Of a stretch of 37,558 bases of DNA, positions 8,913-16,499 are shown piece by piece (position 1 is the stretch's first letter; each line of letters begins with the position of its first letter). The DNA lies in assembly GCA_947589285.1 (NCBI GenBank), contig CANPZV010000009.1:1-37558 (forward strand), given 5' to 3'. The position numbers and the translations under genes were made by a program. The DNA comes from an uncultured Clostridia bacterium (GTDB lineage Bacteria > Bacillota > Clostridia > Christensenellales > Borkfalkiaceae). A model generated the notes under the pieces. It was not told the DNA's origin and ran no database searches. It was given only the letters and a program-made list of their open reading frames with translations.

Positions 8913-8942
8913 ATTATACTATGCGGCGATTCCGCTTGTCAA
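8913..8942 (-). promoter_or_regulatory. Sigma-A promoter of the purA operon
   Basis: TTGACA (8937-8942) and TATAAT (8913-8918) on the minus strand with an 18-base spacer. Transcription should start near 8906. The spacer contains GCGG-AATCG-CCGC, a short inverted repeat. About 115 bases separate it from the divergent promoter of the NUDIX gene. Confidence 0.9.
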
Positions 8943-9057
8943 GTATCGCGCGGAGATTTTCGAGGAAAGTTCTGCGCGATTGCTTCCGCATATGCTAAAA
9001 TCTACAAAAAAATGACAGATTTTTTCAGATAAATTTCATTATTTTTACAAAAATGGG

Positions 9058-9086
9058 TTGACAATTTCTTGAAAACGTCGTAAAAT
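9058..9086 (+). promoter_or_regulatory. Sigma-A promoter of the NUDIX-rtcB unit
   Basis: TTGACA (9058-9063), a 17-base spacer and TAAAAT (9081-9086). The predicted start of transcription is near 9093, giving a leader of about 20 bases with GGAGGTG before the ATG at 9113. The stretch 8943-9057 between the divergent promoters is AT-rich and holds no other feature that I can see. Confidence 0.9.
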
Positions 9087-9112
9087 AATTGAAATACGAG
9101 GGAGGTGAATGT

Positions 9113-9604
9113 ATGTATTGCAGAGATTGCGGCGAAAAACTGTCTCTTCGCTTTCTCGAAAACGAAGGCCTTGTCCCCTACTGCGGCAAGTGCCAAAAGT
9201 TCAAGTTCCCCTTCTTCCCCGTAGCTGTGTCGATGGCGGTGACCAACCGTCAGGAAAACAAGATATTGCTGGCAAAACATGTAGGCGACGAGGACTTCAA
9301 ACTGTTTGCGGGGTACGTCAAGAAGGGTGAAAGCGCGGAGAAGGCCATTCCGCGGGAGCTTAAGGAAGAGACGAACCTTGCGGCCGTCAAGTGGAAGTAT
9401 CTCGCTTCGCGCTTCCATGAGGCGAAAAATCTCCTCATGCTCGGCTTTTTGGTGATGGCCGAGGACGGCGAGGTCGCCCTGAACGAGGAGATCTCGGAGG
9501 TCCGCTGGTGTACGCCCGACGAGGCGAGGGAGATCATCCGCAAGAATTCCACGGCGGAATATTTCCTGAACTTTGCCCTGAGCGAACTCGGAAGAAAGAA
9601 ATAA
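9113..9604 (+). CDS. NUDIX hydrolase with N-terminal zinc ribbon
   Basis: A 163-residue cytoplasmic pyrophosphohydrolase-like protein. The N-terminus has two CxxC pairs (Cys3/Cys6 and Cys24/Cys27) that form a zinc ribbon, as in NADH pyrophosphatases. The NUDIX domain follows, with the box starting at GYVKKGE and running to RELKEETNL; the last conserved Gly of the box is Asn here, while the metal-binding REL-EE core is intact. The start at 9113 is chosen because GGAGGTG stands five bases before it; earlier in-frame starts would overlap the promoter. The substrate is unknown. It is co-transcribed with rtcB, 36 bases downstream. Confidence 0.88.
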   Translation: MYCRDCGEKLSLRFLENEGLVPYCGKCQKFKFPFFPVAVSMAVTNRQENKILLAKHVGDEDFKLFAGYVKKGESAEKAIPRELKEETNLAAVKWKYLASRFHEAKNLLMLGFLVMAEDGEVALNEEISEVRWCTPDEAREIIRKNSTAEYFLNFALSELGRKK

Positions 9605-9610
9605 GGAGGC

Positions 9611-9633
9611 TCTCCCGCAGCATCTGCGGGAGA
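9611..9633 (+). promoter_or_regulatory. Hairpin covering the rtcB ribosome site
   Basis: A perfect 10-bp stem with a 3-base loop (TCTCCCGCAG, CAT, CTGCGGGAGA) ends eight bases before the rtcB ATG. Its 3' arm contains GGGAG, the only well-placed Shine-Dalgarno sequence for rtcB, so the folded form should hide it. A short TTTTA follows, so weak termination is also possible. An AAGGAGG at 9603-9609 is too far (about 31 bases) unless the hairpin loops out. Confidence 0.7.
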
Positions 9634-9640
9634 TTTTACT

Positions 9641-10834
9641 ATGGCGAACGATCTCAAAATTTTTACGGAAAACGTCGAACCCGAGGCGGTCAACCAGATC
9701 TATACCTATGTCCGCTCCCCCGCCTTTCAGGGGAAGCGCGTCCGCATCATGCCCGACGTCCACTTCGGAAGCGGCTGCGTCGTGGGCTTCACGGGCGTTC
9801 TCGGCGACAAGATCATTCCCAACGCCCTCGGCGTGGACCTCGGGTGCGGCATGTTCACGGCCGCCCTCGGCAATGTGGAGATCGACTGCAAGGCACTCGA
9901 CGCCTTCATCCGCGCCAAGATCCCCTACGGCAGCGCGGTGCGCAGGGACGGCGAAGCGGAAGGCCTCGTGAAGCGTCTGCGCTGTTTTGCCGATTTAAGG
10001 GACACGGGCCGCCTCTACGGTTCCCTCGGGACGCTCGGCGGCGGGAACCACTTCATCGAGATCGACGCCGACGCGGAGGGCAAAAAATACCTCGTCATCC
10101 ACAGCGGATCGAGGAATTTGGGTCTGCAAGTCGCAAAGTACTATCAGAGGCTCGCCGTTTCCGACTGCAAAAATTGTGCCGAAGAGGCGCGGCAAAGGGT
10201 CATCCGCGAACATAAGGAGGACCCCGAAAAAATTCCCGAACTCATCGCCGCGGTGAATGCGGCGTATGCGCCCCGCACCAAGATCCCCGCGGAGATGTGC
10301 TATTTGGACGGACAGCACATGGAGGACTACCTCTTCGACCTCGCCCTCTGCACCGAATTCGCAAGCCTCAACCGCAAGCGCATGGCGGGAGAGATCCTTC
10401 GTTTTTTGAGGGTGTTCCGCTACACCTCCTTCGAGACGGTCCACAATTATCTCGGGAAGGACGGGATCCTGCGCAAGGGGGCGATCTCCGCCCATGAGGG
10501 AGAGAGGGTCATCATTCCCATGAACATGCGGGACGGGTGCCTCATCGCCGTCGGCAAGGGAAACGAGGAATGGAACTTTTCCGCGCCGCACGGCGCAGGC
10601 CGCATCTGCAAGCGGAGCGAGGCGAAGGACCTCTTTACGGTGGAGGAATTCAAGGAGACCATGCAGGGCGTCTACTCCTCCACGGTGAATGCCTCCACGC
10701 TCGACGAGTCCCCCATGGTATACAAGCCGATGGAGGAGATCGCCCGCCTCATCTCCCCCACCGTGACCGTCGAGAGCGTCGTCAAACCCATCTACAACTT
10801 CAAAGCGGGAAACGCCGACGACCCGCCGGACTGA
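9641..10834 (+). CDS. rtcB: RNA ligase RtcB
   Basis: A GTP- and Mn-dependent ligase that seals RNA 2',3'-cyclic phosphate (or 3'-phosphate) ends to 5'-OH ends through a guanylylated histidine. All active-site motifs are present: Asp66 and Cys69 in GVDLGCGM, His137 in GGGNHF, His154 in IHSGSR, His268 in VHNY, and the guanylylated His317 in APHGAGR. At 397 residues it is typical of the intein-free bacterial form. No archease or RtcA gene is next to it. The partner in the transcript is a zinc-ribbon NUDIX hydrolase. An RNA repair role is expected from the family; the exact target is unknown. Confidence 0.95.
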   Translation: MANDLKIFTENVEPEAVNQIYTYVRSPAFQGKRVRIMPDVHFGSGCVVGFTGVLGDKIIPNALGVDLGCGMFTAALGNVEIDCKALDAFIRAKIPYGSAVRRDGEAEGLVKRLRCFADLRDTGRLYGSLGTLGGGNHFIEIDADAEGKKYLVIHSGSRNLGLQVAKYYQRLAVSDCKNCAEEARQRVIREHKEDPEKIPELIAAVNAAYAPRTKIPAEMCYLDGQHMEDYLFDLALCTEFASLNRKRMAGEILRFLRVFRYTSFETVHNYLGKDGILRKGAISAHEGERVIIPMNMRDGCLIAVGKGNEEWNFSAPHGAGRICKRSEAKDLFTVEEFKETMQGVYSSTVNASTLDESPMVYKPMEEIARLISPTVTVESVVKPIYNFKAGNADDPPD

Positions 10835-11254
10835 TTGGGGAAAATAGGCCCCATGCGGCTTCGCAAGGGGGGGCCATGGAATTCAGAGCATACGAAACGC
10901 CATAATGATCTCGCTCCCCCTCGAGGGGGAGCTGCGAGGCAAAGCCGGGACTGAGGTGGTGTCGTTCTGATTCCGTCATGGTGAGCGCAGTCGAACCATC
11001 ACCGCATTCTCGCTGCCCATTGCCTCGCGTCATGTTGAGGCGAAGCCGAAACATCCCGAAGAACGAAGTCCGTATCCTCCTCCATGGGATTCTTCGCTTC
11101 GCTCAGAATGACGCGTATTCCCTCGCTGCCCCTTTTAGGGGAAAGGGGTTTCAAAACCCCTCTGTCACTTCGTGACATCTCCCCTAAAAGGGGCGACAAG
11201 TCAGTCTCATGCGGTTGGAGACCCGCATGACTTCACGCTCACTCACAAAGAAAT
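10835..11254. repeat. Intergenic cluster of dispersed hairpin repeats
   Basis: About 420 bases without a gene. It holds a GGCCCC...GGGGCC hairpin just after rtcB, the palindrome CTCCCCCTCGAGGGGGAG near 10914-10931, the GTTGAGGCGAAGCCGAAACAT phrase seen in the window's first bases (near 11035), an ATTCTTCGCTTCGCTCAGAA copy (near 11090), a nested inverted repeat CCCCTTTTAGGGG...CCCCTAAAAGGGG with AGGGGTTTCAAAACCCCT and GTCACTTCGTGAC inside it (11130-11200), and TCTCATGCGG...CCCGCATGA (11207-11231), an inverted relative of sequence near 24210-24232. All appear noncoding. Confidence 0.8.
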
Positions 11255-11290
11255 ACGGCGTGCCGCAGTGACACGCCGTCTGTTTTTTAT
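11255..11290. terminator. Terminator hairpin beside yebC
   Basis: ACGGCGTG (11255-11262) pairs with CACGCCGT (11272-11279). On the plus strand it is followed by CTGTTTTTTATT; on the minus strand by ATTTCTTTG. It probably ends yebC transcripts coming from the right and any read-through from rtcB. Confidence 0.8.
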
Positions 11291-12021
11291 TCTTCTTCCT
11301 CTTCCTCGGGCATATCGACGTTGTGATAGACCTCCTGCACGTCGTCGCTCTCCTCGAGTTTGTCGAGCATCTTCTTGAAGGTCTCGAGCTTGTCGGGCGG
11401 GAGGACGATCTTGTTCTGCGGGATCATGGCGATCTCGGCCTGCAAGAATTCCAGCCCCTTCCCCTCGAGGAAGGTCCTGACCTGAGAGAACGCGGCGGGG
11501 TCGGTGTAGATCTCATAGACGTCCTCCTGCGTGATAACGTCGTCCGCGCCCGCTTCCAGCGCAAGGTCCATGATCTCGTCCTCGGACATCGTCTTTTCAA
11601 CGACGATGATCCCGCGGTTGTCGAACATGTAACTCACGCTCCCCGTGGTCCCGAGGGAGCCGCCGCACTTGGACATGATGGAGCGGACTTCGCTCGCCGT
11701 GCGGTTGTTGTTGTCGGTCAGCGTCATGATGATGACCGCCGAGCCGCCGACGCCGTAGCCCTCATAGGTGAGTTCCTTGAAGTCGCGGTCGCCGAGTTCG
11801 CCCGCCGCCTTCTTGATGGAGCGTTCGATGTTCTCGTTGGGCATATTGGCCGCCTTCGCCTTGGCAATGACGTCGGCGAGTTTGGAATTGGTCGCGGGAT
11901 TGGGGTTCCCCTTCGCCGCGACGGCGATCTCCCTGCCGATCTTCGTGAAGAGCTTGCCCCTTGCGGCGTCCGCCTTGCCCTTCTTTGCCTGTATATTGTG
12001 CCATTTGCTGTGACCTGACAT
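11287..12021 (-). CDS. yebC: YebC/PmpR family protein
   Basis: A 244-residue member of the YebC/TACO1 family. Members were described as transcriptional regulators, and more recent work links some to translation of difficult sequences. The N-terminal signature SGHSKWHNIQAKKGKADAAR (2-21) is complete; the central NMPNENIERSIKKAAGE and YEGYGVGGSAVIIM segments and the acidic C-terminus (MPEEEEEE) also fit. The ribosome site AAAGGAG overlaps the end of the methyltransferase gene, four bases upstream, so the two are one unit. The context with infC-rpmI-rplT agrees with a translation-linked role. Confidence 0.93.
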   Translation of the reverse strand: MSGHSKWHNIQAKKGKADAARGKLFTKIGREIAVAAKGNPNPATNSKLADVIAKAKAANMPNENIERSIKKAAGELGDRDFKELTYEGYGVGGSAVIIMTLTDNNNRTASEVRSIMSKCGGSLGTTGSVSYMFDNRGIIVVEKTMSEDEIMDLALEAGADDVITQEDVYEIYTDPAAFSQVRTFLEGKGLEFLQAEIAMIPQNKIVLPPDKLETFKKMLDKLEESDDVQEVYHNVDMPEEEEEE

Positions 12022-12025
12022 AAAA

Positions 12026-12790
12026 TTACACTCCTTTCTTTAATAGATACATCAAGATTCCCGCCGAGACGGCGGCGTTCAGGCTCTCGACGCGCCCGTC
12101 CATCGGAATGGCGACGGTGCGTTCTGCCCTCGACCTCACTTCGTCCGAAAGTCCCTGCCCCTCGTTGCCGATGCAGAGGCAGAACTTTTCGGGCGGGACG
12201 AACGAGAACACGTCCTCCCCGTCCATGTCCGCGGCGATCAGGGGGAGGCCGAGCAAAGACAAGATCTCCTCCCTGCTCCCGCGCATGAGTTTGGTGTAGA
12301 ATACGCCGCTCATGGACGCCCGCACGCTCTTGGGCGAGTAGGGGTCGGCGCAGCCGGCAAGGTAGATCTCCTCATACCCCGCCGCGGCGGCCGTGCGGAT
12401 GATCGCCCCGACGTTGGCGGGGTCGGCCACGCCGTCCAAAAAGAGACAGCTCCTCTGCGGCGGCGCAAGCGGGACCTGCGGGATCTTCACCTCCGCGGCG
12501 ATGCCCTGCGGGGTCTTTTCGTCGCAGACGGCCCTGAAAGCGTCCCAGCCGAGCAGGACGACCGAAGCGGAGCCGAGGCGTTCCTTGAAAGAAACTGTCT
12601 CTGCAAGCGCGGCCTTCTCCTCCGTCGCAAGGAGGGCGACGCGCACGATCTCCATGCCGCTCTCCATGCACTCGAGGAACATCTTATCGCCCTCGACGAG
12701 GAAGGTCCCCCGCTCCCGTCTTCCCTTTTTCTCCTTGAGGGAGGCAAGCTCCCTGACAACGGGATTTTGTTTGGACTGAATGACAATCAT
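12026..12790 (-). CDS. SpoU/TrmH-family RNA methyltransferase
   Basis: A 254-residue 2'-O-ribose methyltransferase of the SPOUT class, probably acting on 23S rRNA. An N-terminal L30e-like substrate-binding domain (about 1-95, with KKGRRERGTFLVEG at 20-33) is followed by the knotted catalytic domain, with its three motifs: DGVADPANVGAIIRTAAAAG, LCIGNEGQGLS and IPMDGRVESLNAAVSAGIL. The ATG at 12790 gives MIVIQSKQNPVVREL, matching the family; a GTG at 12808 would lie inside the rplT terminator. The only ribosome-site candidate, AAAGG ten bases upstream, is inside that terminator stem. It forms a pair with yebC. The exact modified nucleotide is unknown. Confidence 0.92.
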   Translation of the reverse strand: MIVIQSKQNPVVRELASLKEKKGRRERGTFLVEGDKMFLECMESGMEIVRVALLATEEKAALAETVSFKERLGSASVVLLGWDAFRAVCDEKTPQGIAAEVKIPQVPLAPPQRSCLFLDGVADPANVGAIIRTAAAAGYEEIYLAGCADPYSPKSVRASMSGVFYTKLMRGSREEILSLLGLPLIAADMDGEDVFSFVPPEKFCLCIGNEGQGLSDEVRSRAERTVAIPMDGRVESLNAAVSAGILMYLLKKGV

Positions 12791-12793
12791 GAC

Positions 12794-12820
12794 AAAAAAG
12801 CCTTTCACGGAAAGGCTTTT
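12794..12820 (-). terminator. Terminator after rplT, abutting the next start codon
   Basis: An 11-bp stem AAAAGCCTTTC/GAAAGGCTTTT with loop CGT, followed by a T run, lies seven bases after the rplT stop. It ends three bases before the ATG of the methyltransferase gene. It would end the infC-rpmI-rplT transcript and limit expression of the downstream pair. Confidence 0.9.
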
Positions 12821-12826
12821 GTTGGA

Positions 12827-13177
12827 TCAAAGAGCTGCTTTTGCCTTGCCGCAGATGTCGGCAAAGGCAACCGCGTCGTTGACAGCGAGTTCGGCAAGGA
12901 TCTTGCGGTTGAGGTCGATCCCCGCGAGCTTGAGGCCGTGCATGAGTTTGGAATAGGAAAGGCCGTTGAGCCTTGCCCCCGCGTTGATACGGGCGATCCA
13001 GAGCTTGCGCATGTCGCGCTTTCTCAGTTTCCTTCCGACGTAAGCGTACTGAAGGGACTTCATCACCGCCTGGCGGGCGATGCGGTAGTTCTTGCTCTTG
13101 CAGCCATAGTAGCCCTTTGCGAGCCTGAAGATCTTTCTGCGTTTTTTGACGGCGTTGACGCCTCTTTTAATTCTCAT
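12827..13177 (-). CDS. rplT: 50S ribosomal protein L20
   Basis: A 116-residue, very basic protein needed early in large-subunit assembly; it binds 23S rRNA and in many bacteria represses its own operon by binding the leader. The sequence [20 protein letters not shown] and [20 protein letters not shown] are canonical. GGGAGG lies seven bases before the ATG. It is the third gene of the infC operon, 14 bases after rpmI. Confidence 0.98.
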   Translation of the reverse strand: MRIKRGVNAVKKRRKIFRLAKGYYGCKSKNYRIARQAVMKSLQYAYVGRKLRKRDMRKLWIARINAGARLNGLSYSKLMHGLKLAGIDLNRKILAELAVNDAVAFADICGKAKAAL

Positions 13178-13191
13178 CTCTGTTGCCTCCC

Positions 13192-13392
13192 TTAATCCTT
13201 ATAGGGAATCATGCGCTTTACGGTATTTTCCTGTGTTTCGGAAACGAGGGTGGATTGGCGCAGGCTTCTCTTTCTCTTTCTGTTCTTGGTCTCTGCCTTG
13301 TGGTTCTTGCCGCCGTGCGCTCTGTTCACCTTGCCGGATCCCGTGAGCCAAAAGCGTTTCTTCGAACCGCTGTGCGATTTCTGTTTGGGCAT
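13192..13392 (-). CDS. rpmI: 50S ribosomal protein L35
   Basis: A 66-residue basic protein of the large subunit. The start at 13392 gives [20 protein letters not shown], the typical N-terminus, with GGAGG ten bases upstream; the frame open to 13407 adds five residues that cover the ribosome site. The [14 protein letters not shown] segment is typical. It sits between infC and rplT. Confidence 0.97.
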   Translation of the reverse strand: MPKQKSHSGSKKRFWLTGSGKVNRAHGGKNHKAETKNRKRKRSLRQSTLVSETQENTVKRMIPYKD

Positions 13393-13446
13393 TTCTGTAT
13401 CCTCCAAATTGCTTTTTTATGATGTATTTCTTACCCTTGCGGGCGA

Positions 13447-13974
13447 TCAACCCTGCTTTTTGATGGGGGCAAGGATCAGAATGAGGTTCCTCCCCTCCAT
13501 GTTGAGCGGCTTCTCGACGACGGAAACGCCCTTCAAGCCCTCATAGAAGTTCATGATGACGTCCTTGGCGAGGTTGGCGTGCGCCATCTGCCTGCCGCGG
13601 AGACGGATCGTCACCTTCACCTTGTTGCCCTGCTCCAAGAACTTCTGCGCCTGCCGCCCCTTGACGTTGAGGTCGCCCACGTCGATGGTCATGGAGAGCT
13701 GGACTTCTTTGATTTCGGCGATCTTTTGGCTGCGCCTGTTCTCCTTCTCCTTTTTTGCCTGTTCGAACTTGAACTTTCCGTAGTCCATGATCTTGCAGAC
13801 GGGCGGAACTGCCGTCGGGGAGATCTTCACGAGGTCAAGCCCCGCTTCGTCGGCGAGCCTCTGTGCCTCGCGGGAGGACATGATGCCGAGCATTTCTCCG
13901 TTTTCGGAGATGAGACGGACCTCACGGTCGCGGATCTCGCCATTCAACTGGATCTGATTCTGTTTACCTGCCAT
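13447..13974 (-). CDS. infC: Translation initiation factor IF-3
   Basis: Binds the 30S subunit, keeps 50S away and checks start codon and initiator tRNA. The 175 residues show both domains: the N-terminal domain with NGEIRDREVRLISENGEMLG (11-30) and the linker KISPTAVPPVCKIMDYGKFK (about 51-70), then the C-terminal domain with QLSMTIDVGDLNVKGRQA and KVTIRLRGRQMAH. GAGAGGA stands close to the ATG. It is the first gene of the infC-rpmI-rplT operon, with its own promoter and an attenuator in the 150-base leader. Confidence 0.98.
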   Translation of the reverse strand: MAGKQNQIQLNGEIRDREVRLISENGEMLGIMSSREAQRLADEAGLDLVKISPTAVPPVCKIMDYGKFKFEQAKKEKENRRSQKIAEIKEVQLSMTIDVGDLNVKGRQAQKFLEQGNKVKVTIRLRGRQMAHANLAKDVIMNFYEGLKGVSVVEKPLNMEGRNLILILAPIKKQG

Positions 13975-13983
13975 ATTCCTCTC

Positions 13984-14023
13984 AAAAAATATAAAAACGG
14001 GTTTCGCTTCGGCAAAACCCGTT
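13984..14023 (-). terminator. Attenuator/terminator in the infC leader
   Basis: Stem AACGGGTTT.../...AAACCCGTT (13996-14023) followed by TTTATATTTTTT on the minus strand. It lies between the infC promoter and the infC ribosome site, so it can stop transcription before the operon; it would also stop read-through from thrS. In other Firmicutes this leader is controlled by L20; no L20-binding site was proved here. Confidence 0.85.
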
Positions 14024-14129
14024 GAACTTTGTTACGCACGGAAAAAACCGTGGCATTTCCGAAAATTCATTGACCCGCATCACGGAAGCGATCGCGGAGA
14101 GAAGGGTCTGCTTCTGCTTGACTGTCACT

Positions 14130-14158
14130 ACTATATCATACCGTAGCACACTTGTCAA
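14130..14158 (-). promoter_or_regulatory. Sigma-A promoter of infC-rpmI-rplT
   Basis: TTGACA (14153-14158), 17 bases, TATAGT (14130-14135) on the minus strand. Transcription should begin near 14123, leaving a leader of about 149 bases with the attenuator near its end. Between it and the thrS stop, 14181-14209 can form an AATTTTCGCGG-type hairpin without a T run. Confidence 0.9.
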
Positions 14159-14240
14159 CTCTTTTTCGCAACTTTTTCACAATTTTCCGCGGCAGACCCC
14201 GCGAAAATTCCCTCTCGCTCCCCCGGAACGGGCCGTCCCG

Positions 14241-16199
14241 TCAGAAGATGACCTTGTTTTCGTCCTCTTCGACGACGAGGGCGATGAAGTCGTCCCGCGT
14301 CATGGAGCCGATGTCGCCCTGCCCGCGCTTGCGGACGGAGACGGTGCCGTCCTCCATCTCCTTGTCGCCGACGACGAGCTTATAGGGAACTTTCTCCTGC
14401 TCGGCGTCGAAGATCTTCCTGCCGATCTTTTCGTTGCGGTAGTCGGCGGAGGCGCGGATGCCGACGGCGGTCAGCTCGTCCACAAGCTCCTTCGCATAGT
14501 CTGCCGCCCTGTCGGTGACGGGGAGGATCTTGACCTGCTCGGGCGAGAACCAGAGCGGGAAGGCCCCCGCATACTTCTCGATGAGCATGGCGATCGTCCT
14601 CTCGTAACAGCCGATGGAGCTGCGGTGGATGACGTAAGGGGTCTGCTTGGTGCCGTCCGCGTCCACATACTCCATGCCGAAGCTGTGCCCCGCGGCAAAG
14701 TCGATCTGAATGGTGATGAGGGTGTCCTCCTTCCCATAGACGTTCTTCGTCTGCACGTCGAGCTTGGGGCCGTAGAAGGCGGCCTCGTCGTCGGCTTCAA
14801 CGTAGTCGAGCTTGAGGTCGTCGAGGATCTTCTTCATCATGGCCTCCGTCGCATTCCACGCCGCGTCGTCGTCGATGTACTTGTCGGACTTGGACTTGCC
14901 GCGCTTGGAGAAGCGGAAGGTGACGTCCCCCCTCATGCCGAGGCAGTCGAGGATATAATACGAGAGGTCGAGACAGCGTTTGAACTCCTCCTCCACCTGC
15001 TCCTTGGTGCAGATGATGTGCCCGTCGGAGAGCGTGAACTGACGGATGCGGATGAGGCCGTGCATCTCGCCCGAGGCCTCGTTCCTGAACTCCGTCGCCG
15101 TCTCCGAATAGCGGCAGGGCAGATCGCGGTAGGATTTCAGCCCGTTTTTGTAGATCTGATATTGGAAAGGACAGGTCATGGGACGGAGAGCCATGATCTC
15201 GTCCCCCTTGCGGACGGGTTCGCCCTGCGCGTCGATGTCGCCGAGGACGAACATCTTGTCACGGTAATGGGACCAGTGGCCCGAGATCTTGTAGAGGTCG
15301 GACTTGGCCATGTTGGGCGTCTTGGTGATCATAAAGCCGCGCTTTGCCTCCTCGTCCTCGACAAAGCGGGACAGGATCTGGAGCATCTTCGCCCCTTTGG
15401 GCATGAGAATGGGAAGGCCCTGGCCGATGACGTCGCTCGTCATGAAGATGCCGAGGTCCCGCCCGAGTTTGTTGTGGTCGCGCTTCTTGGCCTCCTCGAG
15501 CTGGCGCATGTAGGCCTCGACCTCGTCCTTTTTGGCGAAGGCTGTGCCGTAGATGCGGGTGAGCATCTTCTTCTTGGAGTCACCTCTCCAATACGCGCCC
15601 GTGATCGAGAGAAGTTTGAATGCCTTGATCTTTCCCGTCGAGGGAAGGTGCGGGCCGCGGCAGAGGTCGATGAAGGTGCCCTGCTTATAGAAGGAAATTT
15701 CGGCGTCCTCGGGCAGGCCCTTGATCAGTTCCACCTTGTAGGTCTCGTGGTACCGCTTCATGAGGGCGATCGCCTCGTCGCGGGGAAGCACAAAGCGTTC
15801 GATGGGAAGATTGCTCTTGATAATGGCCTTCATCTCCGCCTCGATCTTCTCGAGGTCGTCGAGCGTGATGGGCGTCTTGAAATCGACGTCATAGTAGAAG
15901 CCGTTCTCGATCGTGGGGCCGATGGCGAGCTTGCAGGTGGGATAGATGGTTTTGAGAGCCTGCGCAAGCACATGCGAGCAGGTGTGGCGGTAGACGTCGA
16001 GGCCCTCCTCGTCCTTCAGGGTGACGACGCCGAGGCTGTCCCCCTCATGGAGCGGGGCGGAGAGGTCTGCAAGGACCCCGTTGATCTTGGCGGCAACGGC
16101 GTTGCGGGCAAGTCCCTCGGAGATCTTCAGAGCGGCGTCCATGGCGGTCGCGCCCTCTTCGAGAGAGAGCAGATCCCCGTTTTTGAGTGAAATATTCAT
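14241..16199 (-). CDS. thrS: Threonyl-tRNA synthetase
   Basis: Charges tRNA-Thr. Domains in order across 652 residues: an N-terminal TGS domain (about 1-62), the SAD editing domain with HxxxH (His72, His76), the class II catalytic core with the MTCPFQYQIYK zinc-Cys motif, FRNEASGEMHGLIRIRQF and SDGHI zinc-His motifs, and the C-terminal anticodon-binding domain. AGGAGG lies five bases upstream of the ATG. Expression is controlled by the T-box leader at 16245-16464. Confidence 0.98.
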   Translation of the reverse strand: MNISLKNGDLLSLEEGATAMDAALKISEGLARNAVAAKINGVLADLSAPLHEGDSLGVVTLKDEEGLDVYRHTCSHVLAQALKTIYPTCKLAIGPTIENGFYYDVDFKTPITLDDLEKIEAEMKAIIKSNLPIERFVLPRDEAIALMKRYHETYKVELIKGLPEDAEISFYKQGTFIDLCRGPHLPSTGKIKAFKLLSITGAYWRGDSKKKMLTRIYGTAFAKKDEVEAYMRQLEEAKKRDHNKLGRDLGIFMTSDVIGQGLPILMPKGAKMLQILSRFVEDEEAKRGFMITKTPNMAKSDLYKISGHWSHYRDKMFVLGDIDAQGEPVRKGDEIMALRPMTCPFQYQIYKNGLKSYRDLPCRYSETATEFRNEASGEMHGLIRIRQFTLSDGHIICTKEQVEEEFKRCLDLSYYILDCLGMRGDVTFRFSKRGKSKSDKYIDDDAAWNATEAMMKKILDDLKLDYVEADDEAAFYGPKLDVQTKNVYGKEDTLITIQIDFAAGHSFGMEYVDADGTKQTPYVIHRSSIGCYERTIAMLIEKYAGAFPLWFSPEQVKILPVTDRAADYAKELVDELTAVGIRASADYRNEKIGRKIFDAEQEKVPYKLVVGDKEMEDGTVSVRKRGQGDIGSMTRDDFIALVVEEDENKVIF

Positions 16200-16244
16200 G
16201 GTTTTCCTCCTATTATGTCTGACATAGTACTTCGCATACAGCGA

Positions 16245-16464
16245 TAAAACAAAAAATCCGCCCTTAAAATCTCCCTTACGGGGTCATTTAAGGACGCAAA
16301 TTCCAATTTGCGCGGTTCCACCTTAATTGCTCGTCTGAGCCGCTCTTCGGTTGTCGGAATGGAAAACAGAGCGGTTTCGCCTCCCGAAAACCTCTGCGGG
16401 CCTTTCAGCCGTGGGTCCGCTCTCTGAAAAAGACCTTCGGTGCTACTTGTCTCTATCCTTTTGT
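16245..16464 (-). ncRNA. T-box riboswitch of thrS
   Basis: The conserved T-box sequence GGTGGAACCGCG is at 16311-16322 (minus strand). Just downstream a terminator stem can form between GTCCTTAAAT (16286-16295) and TTTTAAGGGC (about 16260-16269), followed by ATTTTTT (16251-16257). Upstream lies a long stem I region (about 16365-16440). A threonine codon ACC sits on its 3' side at 16373-16375 after GAA, the place of a specifier codon. Uncharged tRNA-Thr pairing there would favour the antiterminator and raise ThrS. Confidence 0.93.
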
Positions 16465-16470
16465 GTCTCT

Positions 16471-16499
16471 ATTGTAATTTGGTTTTTGCCTTTTGTCAA
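16471..16499 (-). promoter_or_regulatory. Sigma-A promoter of thrS
   Basis: TTGACA (16494-16499), 17 bases, TACAAT (16471-16476) on the minus strand; start near 16464, leader about 265 bases. The -35 box contains the TGA stop codon of the upstream ytxC-like gene. Confidence 0.92.

Noticed and set aside
14181..14209. Terminator of thrS
   Set aside because: The AATTTTCGCGG-type hairpin has no T run on either strand; the infC leader terminator is the more likely stop.
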